Of a DNA stretch of 64,000 nucleotides, positions 1-8,796 are shown piece by piece. The notes under the pieces were generated by a model. The model was not told where the DNA came from and searched no databases. It was given only the letters and a program-made list of their open reading frames with translations. Each line of letters begins with the position of its first letter. Position 1 is the first letter of the stretch. Origin of the DNA: Gemmataceae bacterium (GTDB lineage: Bacteria > Planctomycetota > Planctomycetia > Gemmatales > Gemmataceae); NCBI GenBank assembly GCA_901538445.1, contig LR594585.1:2011369-2075368 (forward strand), in the 5' to 3' direction. Position numbers and translations under genes: made by a program.

Positions 1-1344
1 GCGGACGCTGAGCAAGTACTGGTAGCGCGCGCCGCCGCGGCGGTACCGGTCCTGCACCAGCACCCGGTACTTCTTCTTCGCGGCGAGGGTGACGCTGCCG
101 CTCACGTCGCGGATCAGCGCGTCGAAGGCGTTCGAGCGGATGCCGGTGTCGTCCAGCTCGCCGACGCGGGCGTCCTTCTCGTCGAGCACGACGAGGTACG
201 GGTCGGCGCGACCGGCGATCCGCTCGCAGTACACGTCGAAGCTGTACGCCCCGCTCTCCGGTGCCTCGAACTCGTACCAGTCGGCGTCCCGCTCCTTGTC
301 GAACCGCCCGGCGACCACGGCGGGCAGCTCGATTTTCTGCGGCTTCAGCGGGTCGTCGTTCGGCTCCTGCTCCAGTGACACCGGGGTGTCAACGACCAGC
401 AGCGGCACGCCGCGGTGCTGGAACCCGGTGAGGGTGGCGGTCGCGGCCGTCGGCAGGACGCTGTGGCCGGTCGGGTGCTCGGCGAACCGGTAGCCGCCGC
501 GCTTCAGCACGTCGGCCGGCACGCTGACGCTCTCGGTGAGCGCGTCGAGCGGCACGTCGGTGACGACCCACGGCGACGGCTTCGCGCCGCTGCCGAGGTT
601 GCGGCCGAACACGGTGAGTTCCGCTTTCTTGCCGGCCTGCACGGCCCGCGGGAACACGTTCTCGACGTGCGGTTGGTCGGTGATGACGAGCCGGTACGGG
701 TGGCCGCCGCGGAACGACAGGTCGTTCAACTGCACGAGGTAGTCGCCGTCCTTCGGCGCGACGAACTCCACCAGCGGGTCCTTGCCGGCGTAGTCGCCGT
801 TGGACGCGAGTTGCCGGCCCTCGGCGTCGGTGAGCGTGAGGTTGGCGTCGAGTTGCGAGTCAAGCCGCTGCGCGAAGCACTCGACCACGACCCGCTGCCC
901 CTTCTTGGCGACGAACCGGAACACGTCCTCGCGGCCCTGTTTCGACGAGCCGTTGACGGCGCAGTTCACCGGCACCACCTGCGCCGCACTGGCGTCTTTC
1001 GGCGGCGTGTCGGCGACCTCGGTGAGCCCCTTCGACACGGCGAACAGCCGCGGGTTGGAGACGCCGTACTTGCCGACGACGCGGGCGTCGTAGGTGCCGG
1101 GTGGCACGTCGGCCGCGACCGCGACCTTGAACTTGCGGTCCTTGACGTGCGTGGCGGTGACGCCGGGGTGGTCGAAGACGAGCCGCGTGGCCCCGTCGAT
1201 GTCGCCGCCGGCGACCTCCACCTCGAGCGCCGACCCGGCGGCGGCCCCGAGCGGGGTGATGCGGTCGAGCCGCGGCGACGGCAGGTCGGCCCGTGCGACC
1301 GACGAGACCGCGAGCAGGGCAACGAGGGAGGGGAGCAGGCGCAT
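1..1344 (-). CDS. Secreted PPC-domain protein, C terminus beyond window edge
   Basis: The frame opens at an ATG at 1344 and stays open to base 1, so 448 residues are visible and the C terminus is outside the window. Residues 1-18 (MRLLPSLVALLAVSSVAR) look like a signal peptide. Two regions resemble pre-peptidase C-terminal (PPC) beta-sandwich domains: about residues 125-195 (DVFRFVAKKGQRVVVEC) and about 325-400, opening with EQEPNDDP and containing DADWYEFEAPESGAYSFDV. In planctomycetes such proteins are commonly exported and occur near DUF1501 and DUF1549/1553 genes, as here. Substrate and partner are unknown. The family call is firm; the function is not. Confidence 0.85.
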   Translation of the reverse strand, partial: MRLLPSLVALLAVSSVARADLPSPRLDRITPLGAAAGSALEVEVAGGDIDGATRLVFDHPGVTATHVKDRKFKVAVAADVPPGTYDARVVGKYGVSNPRLFAVSKGLTEVADTPPKDASAAQVVPVNCAVNGSSKQGREDVFRFVAKKGQRVVVECFAQRLDSQLDANLTLTDAEGRQLASNGDYAGKDPLVEFVAPKDGDYLVQLNDLSFRGGHPYRLVITDQPHVENVFPRAVQAGKKAELTVFGRNLGSGAKPSPWVVTDVPLDALTESVSVPADVLKRGGYRFAEHPTGHSVLPTAATATLTGFQHRGVPLLVVDTPVSLEQEPNDDPLKPQKIELPAVVAGRFDKERDADWYEFEAPESGAYSFDVYCERIAGRADPYLVVLDEKDARVGELDDTGIRSNAFDALIRDVSGSVTLAAKKKYRVLVQDRYRRGGARYQYLLSVR

Positions 1345-1446
1345 GGGATTGAGTGGGATTGTGGGTTCGTCGAGGCCAGAGTCTTTTTCGTGCAAGGCCG
1401 CCAGCAGTTTGGTTCGCCCGCGCCCGCCAGGGGCTTGCCCGCTGAA

Positions 1447-1514
1447 GCCGCCAGGGGTTTGCCCGCACAGCGGGCCGCACCCCTGGCTACGCGCGGTCGC
1501 CCCTCCGGGGCTGA
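1447..1514 (+). repeat. 68-nt dispersed repeat, copy 1
   Basis: Begins GCCGCCAGGGGTTTGCCCGC and ends GCCCCTCCGGGGCTGA. It contains internal palindromes (CCAGGGGT...ACCCCTGG, GCCCCTCCGGGGC). Copy 2 at 1675-1742 differs at one position by eye, and an inverted diverged copy lies at 2355-2423. Confidence 0.9.
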
Positions 1515-1674
1515 GTTCGCGGGAACGCTCCTGGAGCATTGGTTTTGCAGTCGCGGAGCGACGACCGCGGGTAACCAGGGGTGGAGCGAGTCTGCGAGCG
1601 CAACCCCTGGTCCCCGGGACAACGCGTATCCGAGCCCCGGAGGGGCGGCAGAAGGCGTCGCGCGCTCGTCACGG

Positions 1675-1742
1675 GCCGCCAGGGGTTTGCCCGCACAGCG
1701 GGCCGCACCCCTGGCTACACGCGGTCGCCCCTCCGGGGCTGA
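1675..1742 (+). repeat. 68-nt dispersed repeat, copy 2
   Basis: Nearly identical to the copy at 1447-1514; the visible difference is GGCTACAC against GGCTACGC. It ends about 20 nt from the transposase stop codon, so it directly borders the 3' end of that gene. Confidence 0.9.
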
Positions 1743-1763
1743 AGCGCCTGGAGGCGGAGCAGA

Positions 1764-2216
1764 TCAGTCCCAGAGGTGCTCCTCGTCGAACTCGATGTTG
1801 TGCTTACGAAATAAGCCCCGTAGTTCGTCCTGGAACGACATCTTCTGGTGGTGTGTGGCCTGGTTCTCGATGTACGCCGTCACCCGCCCGATGTTCGAGT
1901 GGCTCACGGTGAACGCGCCGTAGCCGGTTTGCCACCAGAAGTCGCGGGCGTCGGGGAACGTGTCGTGAACCCACCCGGACGAGCCGGCCTTGAGGTCGCG
2001 CAGCACGTCCTTCAGCGCCGGTTCCTGCCGCAGCGTCACCAACAGGTGAACGTGGTCCTCGACCCCGCCGACCCGGAGCGGGGTGCCGCCGAGGCCGCGG
2101 ACGACGCCCCCGAGGTAGTCCCACAACCGCGGTTGGATCTCGGGCGTGATGGTCGGGAGCCGGTGCTTGGTGCTGAACACGAGGTGGTAGTGCAGGCAGG
2201 TGTACGTCTGCGGCAC
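1764..2216 (-). mobile_element. IS200/IS605-like Y1 transposase (TnpA), probably intact
   Basis: A 150-residue single-domain HUH transposase, the usual TnpA length. It has the strand motif HYHLVFSTKHR near the N terminus, the HUH metal site EDHVHLLV about residues 54-61, and the nucleophile helix VTAYIENQATHH with its tyrosine. The start chosen is a GTG at 2216 (VPQTYTC), preceded by GAGGTG. The frame extends upstream to 2303, but those codons only translate flanking repeat. No TnpB is adjacent. Diverged copies of a 68-nt palindromic repeat lie on both sides, in opposite orientation, resembling a REP/RAYT arrangement. It could be a plain IS200 relative or a domesticated repeat-associated transposase. 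Confidence 0.88.
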
Positions 2217-2354
2217 GGGGCACCTCGGGTGTTCTGTCGCCCCTCCGGGGCTGGGCAATTGGTCGATCACGACCCAGGGGTTGCGCTCGAGGACTCGCTT
2301 CACCCCTGGCTACGGGCGGTCGTCGCTCCGCGACTCCAACCCCCGGGCGCTCGG

Positions 2355-2423
2355 AGCCCCGGAGGGGCGACCGCGCGTAGCCAGGGGTGCGGTGCCGGCT
2401 CTGCGGCACAAACCCCTGGCGGC
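2355..2423 (-). repeat. 68-nt dispersed repeat, inverted diverged copy
   Basis: Reverse-strand copy of the 1447-1514 repeat, with AGCCCCGGAGGGGCGACCGC and CCAGGGGT recognisable and a diverged centre. Partial copies also occur around 2230-2250 and 2303-2330. Together with the copies at 1447 and 1675 it brackets the transposase. Confidence 0.8.
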
Positions 2424-2452
2424 CTCCACGGGCAAACCCCCGGCCTTTACCT

Positions 2453-3754
2453 TTACCCCACCAACTCCTTGATCGGGTCGCCCTCGGCGAGGACGGGCAT
2501 GGGCCGCTTGCCGTCGTCGTAGAAGACGTGGCGGTGGTCGATCCCGAGGACGTGGTACATCGTGCTCAGCACGCACCCGGGGGTGTACGCCTTCGAGGTC
2601 GGGTACGCGGCGGTCGAGTCGGTGGTGCCGATCGCCTGGCCCATCTTCAGCCCGCCGCCCGCGTACAGCACGCTCATCGCGCCGGGCCAGTGGTCGCGGC
2701 CGGCGTCCTTGTTGATCTTCGGCGTGCGGCCGAACTCGCCCATCGCCATCACCAGCACGTCGTCCTGCAGCCCGCGGTCGCACAGGTCTTCCACCAGCGC
2801 CGCGACGCCCTGGTCGAACTGCGGGAGCAGCTTCTTCTTCAGCTCGGTGAAGTTGTTCGAGTGCGTGTCCCACCCGCCGCCGGCCTGGATCGACACGAAC
2901 GTGACGCCCGCCTCGACGAGCCGCCGCGCCAGCAGGCAGCTCTGGCCGAGGTCGTTGCGGCCGTACTTGTCGCGGAGCTTGCCGGCCTCCTTGTTGACGT
3001 CGAACGCCTGCTGCGCCTTGGTGTTGGTCACCATCTCCATCGCGTCGCGGTAGAACGTGTCGAGCCCGCTGATGTCGCCCTTCGCGTCGACGTCGCGGCG
3101 GAGCGTGTCGATGTCGGCGACGAGCTTCTTGCGGTTTTCCAGCCGCTCGGCGCTGACGCGGCCCGGCAGCCGCAGGTTCCGCACCTGGAAGCCGGGGTCG
3201 TTCGGGTTGGCGTCCGGGGTGAACGGGTTGTACGACGCGCCGAGGTACGCGGCGTTGCCGAACGGCACCTTCCGCGGGAGGTTCACGTAGGCCGGCAGGC
3301 CGGGGTCGTTCGCGCCCTTGAGGTTCGCGACGACCGACCCGGTGCTCGGGTAGATGTTGTCGTTCACCTCGATGGTCGCGTGGTACCCGGTCTGCATCCA
3401 CTGCGAGCCCATGCCGTGGCCGGCGTTCGTGTGGTACGCCGACCGCACGACCGCGAGCTTGTCAAACATCTTGGCCTGGAGCGGCAGCAGTTCGCCGATC
3501 TGGACCCCGGGCACGTTGGTGCTGATCGGTTTGAACTCGCCGCGGATCTCGGCCGGCGCGTTCGGCTTGAGGTCGTACATGTCGATGTGCGACGGCCCGC
3601 CGGCCTGCCAGATCAGGATGACCGACTTCTTGTTGCTGGTCGGCGACTGCCCGGCCCGCGCCTTGGCCGCGAGCAACCCGGGGAGCGTCAGCCCGCCGAG
3701 GCCCAGCGCCCCGACGCGGAGGAACGAACGGCGACTGGTGGCGAATTCGAGCAT
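2453..3754 (-). CDS. DUF1501 family secreted protein
   Basis: 433 residues with an N-terminal twin-arginine signal (SRRSFLRVGALGLGG), so Tat export is expected. The body matches the planctomycete DUF1501 family, sulfatase-like proteins of unknown reaction: IWQAGGPSHIDMYDLKP near residue 48, GGGWDTHSNN, and a C-terminal GEFGRTPKINKDAGRDHWP block. GGGAG lies 4 nt before the ATG. It is the last gene of a leftward operon and starts 12 nt after the WD40 gene stop. DUF1501 genes are characteristically paired with DUF1549/DUF1553 genes, as here. Confidence 0.95.
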   Translation of the reverse strand: MLEFATSRRSFLRVGALGLGGLTLPGLLAAKARAGQSPTSNKKSVILIWQAGGPSHIDMYDLKPNAPAEIRGEFKPISTNVPGVQIGELLPLQAKMFDKLAVVRSAYHTNAGHGMGSQWMQTGYHATIEVNDNIYPSTGSVVANLKGANDPGLPAYVNLPRKVPFGNAAYLGASYNPFTPDANPNDPGFQVRNLRLPGRVSAERLENRKKLVADIDTLRRDVDAKGDISGLDTFYRDAMEMVTNTKAQQAFDVNKEAGKLRDKYGRNDLGQSCLLARRLVEAGVTFVSIQAGGGWDTHSNNFTELKKKLLPQFDQGVAALVEDLCDRGLQDDVLVMAMGEFGRTPKINKDAGRDHWPGAMSVLYAGGGLKMGQAIGTTDSTAAYPTSKAYTPGCVLSTMYHVLGIDHRHVFYDDGKRPMPVLAEGDPIKELVG

Positions 3755-3766
3755 GGCAACTCCCTG

Positions 3767-4714
3767 TTACTCGACGTCCCAAACGATGACTTTACCCGTT
3801 GCGGTGCCGGCGGCCGCGAGCAACCCGTCCGGGCTGACCGCGAGGCAGCTGATCTTTCCGCTCGCCCACTCGTAGGTCTTCGTCGCCGACCACGAGTTCG
3901 CGTCCCACACGCTGACCGCATTGCTCGTCGCCGTCAGCACGAACCGCCCTTGCGGATCGGCCACGACAGCGGCGCCCGGAGCCTTTCCGGTCTTCACTTC
4001 GGTGGGTGCGGTGCTCAGGTCGTCGCCGTCCCACACCCGGAACGATTTCTCGCCGCGAACCACCACCTTGTTTCCGCACACAACGAGTGCGCTAGCGGGT
4101 TGCTTGAACGTCGTCGCGTCCAACTCGTCGAGGCTCTTTGCGTCGTGAACCCGGAGTGTCGGACTGTCGCCCGGGAGGTAATACTTCCTTACCTTTCGTT
4201 TCGACCATTCGATGGAAGCGAACCGCTTTCCGTTCGGGAAGAACGCGAGGTCCGTAACCCCGAACCCGTCGCTTTCCAGCACCGCAGATCGCGTCCAGTG
4301 CTTTTGCTTCCCGCCGCGAGTGAAACTCACCAGTTGGGCGTCGACACCACGATTCGGAAGGCGCCCGTCCACGAACTCGCACCCGCACACGATCCGGTCG
4401 CCACTCGGGGAGATCGCAAACACCCGCAAAGGCCCGCCCGGGACTTCCCATCCTACGGCACCTGCAGAAGACGGTTCGCTGGCGATCAGTCCGTCTCCGC
4501 TGTCGCCGTGCATCAGGTGGCCCGTTCGCGGGTCGAAAGCCAACCCGAAGGCGAACGGTTCGTCGTCTCGTTCCCGCCAGACCGTCTCGGGGTCGGGCGG
4601 GAGCGACCACACCTCACACTCCCAGGCGTTCCCTTTGGACAGCACGGCAAGTCGTCCGTCGGCAGAGAACGTGAGGCTCTGCACCCGCTTGAACGACGTT
4701 TCGACGGTGAACAC
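3767..4714 (-). CDS. WD40-repeat protein
   Basis: 315 residues with degenerate WD40 blades, clearest at the C terminus (ISCLAVSPDGLLAAAGTATG then VIVWDVE) and in VQSLTFSADGRLAVLS at the N terminus. No signal peptide is apparent. The start is a GTG at 4714 with an AGGAGG 8 nt upstream, a near-ideal ribosome binding site. It sits between the DUF1549/1553 gene (27-nt gap) and the DUF1501 gene (12-nt gap), so it is co-transcribed with them and may act as a scaffold. Its ligand is unknown. Confidence 0.9.
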   Translation of the reverse strand: MFTVETSFKRVQSLTFSADGRLAVLSKGNAWECEVWSLPPDPETVWRERDDEPFAFGLAFDPRTGHLMHGDSGDGLIASEPSSAGAVGWEVPGGPLRVFAISPSGDRIVCGCEFVDGRLPNRGVDAQLVSFTRGGKQKHWTRSAVLESDGFGVTDLAFFPNGKRFASIEWSKRKVRKYYLPGDSPTLRVHDAKSLDELDATTFKQPASALVVCGNKVVVRGEKSFRVWDGDDLSTAPTEVKTGKAPGAAVVADPQGRFVLTATSNAVSVWDANSWSATKTYEWASGKISCLAVSPDGLLAAAGTATGKVIVWDVE

Positions 4715-4741
4715 CCAGCCGCCCTCCTGGGCATCAGTGCC

Positions 4742-7156
4742 TCAGTGGTTGAACATGAACTCGCGGGTGTTGAGGACGGCCCAGAGGACGTCCTCGGCGG
4801 CGCGCTGCTTGTCCTTCGCGGTCTCGATGTACTCCAAGAGGCGCTTCTGCTCGGCGGCGGTGGGGCGGCGGCTCAGCGCCGTCAGGTACAGCTCCTCAAC
4901 GATCTCGGCCGCGGGCTTCTTGTCCTTGAAGAGCTTGGCGATGCGGCCGTTGCCGTCGGCGATCTTGCCCTCGATCTCGTCGGAGTTCGCGAGCAGCAGC
5001 ACCTGGCCCAGGGTCGCGCCGGTGGACCGCTCGCACTCGCACACCGTCACCCGCTTCGGCCGGTCGAAGGTGTCGAGGAAGTACGAGCCGAACCCCTCGT
5101 GCGGGAGGTCGACGGCGCGGGCGTTGGCGCTCACGCCCTGGAACCCGCCCTTGGTGCCGCAGGTCGCGTTCACCGCGTCGAGGAACACCTCGGCCGGCAT
5201 CCGCCGCGCGTAATAGCGGGCGAAGTTCTGCCGGTCGTGTCGGTTGCCGTCGGTCGGCTCGGAACTCAACTGGTACACGCGGCTCGTCGCGATCACGCGG
5301 ATCGTGTGCTTCACGTCGAACTTGTGCGCGACGAAGTCCTTCGCGAGCCAGTCGAGCAACTCGGGGTTGCTCGGCGGGTTCGTCTCACGCAGGTCGTCGA
5401 TCTGGTCCACCAGCCCGCGGCCGAGGAAGTGGCCCCACATCCGGTTCGCCAGGGTCCGCGAGAAGAACGGGTTCTCGGGCTTCACCATCCAGTCCACGAG
5501 CCCGTGCCGCGGGTCTTCGTCCGGGCTGTACTTCCCGAGCGGGCCGTCGAGGAACTTCGGCTCGGGCGTCTTCCCGGTGGTCGGGTCCTTCTCGCCGGTC
5601 GTCGGGGTGGCGGAGGCGTAGTACGGCGGCGGCTGGCCGAAGTTCTTGCGGCCGAGGCGGGTGAAGAACCCCGCGAAGCCGTAGTAGTCGGCCTGGCCCC
5701 AGCGCTCGTAGGGGTGGTGGTGGCACTTCGCGCACTGGAGCCGCGTGCCGAGGAAGATCTGCGCGACGTCCGACGTCACCTGGTGCAGTTGGTCGTCGCG
5801 GTTCTGCCACAACCAGTTCACGGCCGGCGCGTCCTGCCACTCGCCGGCGGCCGCGACGATGCCGCGGACGAACTCGTCGTACGGGCGATTGCGGGCGACC
5901 GAGTCCTTGATCCAGCGGTGGAACGCGACCGCGGCCTGGTCGGCCCCCGCGAGGTTCGAGTTGCGGAGGATCGCGCCCCACTTCAGCGCGAAGAACGCCG
6001 GGTAGTCGGGCGAATCGAGGAGCTTATCGACCAGCTTGGCCCGCTTGTCGGCTGCCTTGTCGTCGAGGAACGCTTTCGCTTCGGCCGGGGTGGGCAGGCG
6101 GCCGCAAATGTCGAGCGTCGCGCGGCGGATGAAGGTTGCGTCGTCGCACGTCGGGCTCGGCTTCAGGCCGAGCTTCTTCCACTTGGCGAGCGCGAGTTCA
6201 TCGACCTTGTTGATCGGCACGAACTCGGGGATCGCGGCCAGCGCCGGGCCGTGCGGGACGATCGCCTTGAACACGGCGACGTACCCCATGTGCCGGGCCA
6301 TCACCGCCGCCTCGCCGCGCTCCTCACCGGCCTTCACGAGCCCGTCGGCGTCCACCCCTGCGACCGGGTCGAGGTTGCTGAAGAACTCGGACTGCCGGGT
6401 CACGTCGCGGGTCGAGCCGTCGGAGTACTCGGCGATCACCGCGAGTTGCTGGCGCTGCTTCGGTTGCAGCACGAAGTCGCCCGGCGCGACGCGGAGCTTC
6501 ACGACCTTCGGCACCTCGGGGGCCGAGGCGGGGGTGCCGGCGAGCATCCACTGCTTGATGACGAGGTAGTCGGTGCTGTCGGGCGGGAGCCGCTTGCCGC
6601 CGCCGTGCGGGACCGTGCCGGCCCCCTTCTGGAGGAACAGCGACTGGTCCGGGTTGCTCGGGAACAGCCGCCGGCCGCGGGCCTCCTTGGTGATCGCGGC
6701 GTAGTCGTAGTCGGTGTCGAACCCGAACAGCGACAGCTTGAACCCGTTCTGCCCGCTCGCCTTCCCGTGGCACCCGCCGGCGTTGCACCCGTGCTTGCTG
6801 AGCAGCGGCATCACCTCGGTGCGGAAGTCCACACGGCGGCCGGTGCCGAACTTCACCGCCACCGGCACTTCGAGCGACTCGCCGCCGCGCTTCACGGTAA
6901 TTTTGGCCGAGCCGTCGCCGGCCGCACTCACGTACCCCTTCGCGTCGACCTTGGCGACCGCCGGGTTGCTGCTGGCGTAGGTGGCCTCGCGGGTCACGTC
7001 GCGGGCGCCGTCGGAGACGAGCAACTGCTGCCCGGCGAAGGCGTCCGGCAGTTCGACCTTCGCGGCGGAGCAGGTGATCGCGGCCGACGCGGCGTTGGTC
7101 CCGACCGCGGCGACGAGCGCGGCGACCCATAACGGGCTGAGGCGGGGTTGGTGCAT
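4742..7156 (-). CDS. DUF1549/DUF1553 (PSCyt/PSD1) cytochrome-like protein
   Basis: 804 residues from the ATG at 7156. There is a signal peptide (residues 1-26), then an Ig-like Big2-type domain (ITVKRGGESLEVPVAV). Next is a planctomycete cytochrome-like segment HGCNAGGCHGK, a CX4CH variant rather than CXXCH. A DUF1549 region follows with a true CXXCH (LQCAKCHHHPYERW), and then a C-terminal DUF1553 region (NPFFSRTLANRMWGHFLGRG). The frame can be extended to 7747, but that segment lacks family similarity. First gene of the operon with the WD40 and DUF1501 genes. Heme binding is inferred from the motifs; the reaction is unknown. Confidence 0.95.
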   Translation of the reverse strand: MHQPRLSPLWVAALVAAVGTNAASAAITCSAAKVELPDAFAGQQLLVSDGARDVTREATYASSNPAVAKVDAKGYVSAAGDGSAKITVKRGGESLEVPVAVKFGTGRRVDFRTEVMPLLSKHGCNAGGCHGKASGQNGFKLSLFGFDTDYDYAAITKEARGRRLFPSNPDQSLFLQKGAGTVPHGGGKRLPPDSTDYLVIKQWMLAGTPASAPEVPKVVKLRVAPGDFVLQPKQRQQLAVIAEYSDGSTRDVTRQSEFFSNLDPVAGVDADGLVKAGEERGEAAVMARHMGYVAVFKAIVPHGPALAAIPEFVPINKVDELALAKWKKLGLKPSPTCDDATFIRRATLDICGRLPTPAEAKAFLDDKAADKRAKLVDKLLDSPDYPAFFALKWGAILRNSNLAGADQAAVAFHRWIKDSVARNRPYDEFVRGIVAAAGEWQDAPAVNWLWQNRDDQLHQVTSDVAQIFLGTRLQCAKCHHHPYERWGQADYYGFAGFFTRLGRKNFGQPPPYYASATPTTGEKDPTTGKTPEPKFLDGPLGKYSPDEDPRHGLVDWMVKPENPFFSRTLANRMWGHFLGRGLVDQIDDLRETNPPSNPELLDWLAKDFVAHKFDVKHTIRVIATSRVYQLSSEPTDGNRHDRQNFARYYARRMPAEVFLDAVNATCGTKGGFQGVSANARAVDLPHEGFGSYFLDTFDRPKRVTVCECERSTGATLGQVLLLANSDEIEGKIADGNGRIAKLFKDKKPAAEIVEELYLTALSRRPTAAEQKRLLEYIETAKDKQRAAEDVLWAVLNTREFMFNH

Positions 7157-7339
7157 GGGAGGCGGGCCGGCGGGAAGGATATTCTGGCGGGACGTCTTGC
7201 GACGCTGGGTGCAGTGTACTCGCGCCGGGGCCGGGTCGCAAGCGGCAAGCGATTTTGTGTGCGCTTGACGATTCCGGCGAACCCGCGAAGCTGAGAGCAG
7301 TGGCCGAGGTGATTCGCCGGTCCGAAGCAGGAGTTCCGC

Positions 7340-7795
7340 GTGTACCGTGTCGCCTGGGTGGTCGTGGCGCTGGGGGCGGGGGCGCTCGCCGGGTGCGGGG
7401 GCGGGCCGGACCCGGCCGGCACCAAGCCGAAGGCACCGCCGCAGGTGCTGACCGTGGACGAGTTCTTCGCCGACACCAACACCGCGGACCGGGACATCCG
7501 GCTCGTCGGCCAGCTCAAGTCGTGGAAGGGCAACCCGGGGGCGGCGTTCGGCTCGACCGACGTCCAGGTCACCATCGCGGGCGAGCAGGGCAAGGCGTGC
7601 GTGATCTTCGTCCCGCCGGACCCAAAGGGGCCGCAACCCGGCGGCGACGCGCCGAAGGTCGGCAAGTGGATCGCGGTCGACGTGACCGGGGGCAACAAGC
7701 CGCACTCCCGCACCAACGGCGAGTTCACCCGGGGCCGGGTGGCCCACGCCGGGGCCGACTCGCTGGCCGAGGCGCTCAAGCTCGCCGGGCGGTGA
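7340..7795 (+). CDS. Small lipoprotein, unknown function
   Basis: 151 residues, starting with GTG at 7340. The N terminus MYRVAWVVVALGAGALAGC ends in a lipobox (LAGC), so lipid anchoring is expected. The mature part starts with a Gly/Pro linker, then LTVDEFFADTNTADRDIRLV and a small beta-rich stretch (VQVTIAGEQGKACVIFVPP) reminiscent of an OB-fold or tRNA_anti-like domain; this is only a resemblance. It diverges from the DUF1549/1553 operon across a 183-nt region and converges on the next gene, with stop codons only 7 nt apart. Confidence 0.75.
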   Translation: MYRVAWVVVALGAGALAGCGGGPDPAGTKPKAPPQVLTVDEFFADTNTADRDIRLVGQLKSWKGNPGAAFGSTDVQVTIAGEQGKACVIFVPPDPKGPQPGGDAPKVGKWIAVDVTGGNKPHSRTNGEFTRGRVAHAGADSLAEALKLAGR

Positions 7796-7802
7796 GGCCG
7801 GC

Positions 7803-8594
7803 TCAGAGCGACGGCATCTTCCCGGTGGCGATGTCCTTCTCGTGCGCGTCCTGGAGCGGCCACGCGACGGCGCACGTCCCGAAGTCGGCCATGTACTGGT
7901 ACTTCGTGATGCGGTCGATGGTCGCCTGGAGCATCTTCGGGTCGCGGCGGAACACCGGCCCGTGGCTCGGGAGCAGGAACTCGGCGTCGTCGTCGCGGAT
8001 GCGGGTGAGCGACTTGATGTAGTCCGGGATGTTCGACCCGTGGTGCGCGTCGATCGCCCCGACGCACCCGTCGCGGTAGATGTTGTCGCCGCTGAACAGC
8101 AGGTTGTCGAGCTTGAAGCTGAGCTGCCCCGGGGTGTGGCCGGGGGTGGACCACACCTTGAGCTTCCGCTTGCCGACCTTGATCTCGGTCCCCTCGTCGA
8201 TCTTCACGTCGATCTTGCACGTGGGCATCCCGCCCTCAATGTGGAAGCCCTGCGCCGGGATGCTCGCGTACGTCTCGACGGCGTCGCCGACCTCCAGCAC
8301 GGCGGCCGCCCGGGGGTGCGCGGCGGTCTTGGCCTTGAGCCGGGCGCGGGCCTTGGCGAGCCCCTGGACGTGGTCCGCGTCGGCGTGCGTGGCGATCAGC
8401 AGCTTGCACTTCGAGAGCGGGAAGTCGAGCTCGCGGACCAGTTCGATGACCTCGTCGAGCGTGTCCTCCTGGCCGACGTCGATCAGCGCCCACTCGGTGC
8501 CGCCGTCGATCAGGTAGATGTTGACCCCGAACGACCGGGCGGCCTGGAGGTTCAACTCGATCACGCCGTCGAACAGGTACTTCCGCTCGATCAT
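7803..8594 (-). CDS. Metallo-beta-lactamase-fold hydrolase
   Basis: 263 residues covering a complete MBL fold. The metal motif reads THADADH (residues 71-77), so the second His of the classical HXHXDH is Asp. Downstream metal ligands are visible in STPGHTPGQLSF, GDNIYRDGCVGAIDAHH and LPSHGPVF. No signal peptide, so cytoplasmic. Family members include glyoxalase II-like thioesterases and other hydrolases; the substrate cannot be read from the sequence. It converges with the lipoprotein gene. Confidence 0.9.
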   Translation of the reverse strand: MIERKYLFDGVIELNLQAARSFGVNIYLIDGGTEWALIDVGQEDTLDEVIELVRELDFPLSKCKLLIATHADADHVQGLAKARARLKAKTAAHPRAAAVLEVGDAVETYASIPAQGFHIEGGMPTCKIDVKIDEGTEIKVGKRKLKVWSTPGHTPGQLSFKLDNLLFSGDNIYRDGCVGAIDAHHGSNIPDYIKSLTRIRDDDAEFLLPSHGPVFRRDPKMLQATIDRITKYQYMADFGTCAVAWPLQDAHEKDIATGKMPSL

Positions 8595-8711
8595 GTCCGT
8601 AGCCCTCCGCGGTACTCGTGTTCATCTTACACGAACCGGCCGCGGGTGGCAGATCGGGCGAGGCGACACTCGAGCGACGCGCGAAGCGAAGGCCTCGGCG
8701 GGGCCGGCTTT

Positions 8712-8775
8712 GGTCCGAGCCCGAGCGCCGAGCGAGGGTAACGCCCACCCCTCGCTCGGCGCTCGGGCTCGGACC
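8712..8775. repeat. Perfect 27-bp hairpin repeat (class A)
   Basis: Arms 8712-8738 and 8749-8775 are exact reverse complements (start GGTCCGAGCCCGAGCGCC), with a 10-nt loop. The same 27-nt arm sequence recurs at 62676-62739 with a different loop. It lies between the MBL gene start and the stop of the frameshifted gene, where a leftward terminator or a mobile palindrome would both fit. Confidence 0.92.
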
Positions 8776-8796
8776 GACAAGAAACTCTCGCCGGCC

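Larger units (their letters stand above)
1345..1763. other. Intergenic repeat region downstream of transposase
   Basis: No credible gene. This 419-nt stretch holds two near-identical 68-nt repeat copies and further partial copies of the same CCAGGGGT / CCCCTCCGGGG motifs in both orientations. Open frames here only translate the repeat. Confidence 0.75.

Noticed and set aside
1447-1742. Possible CRISPR array
   Set aside because: Only two copies with a long, unequal spacer and internal palindromes; no cas genes in the window.
2387-7132. Very long plus-strand open frame opposite the DUF1549/1553 operon
   Set aside because: Arg/Val/Glu-rich composition typical of the antisense of a high-GC gene; the minus strand has clear domains.
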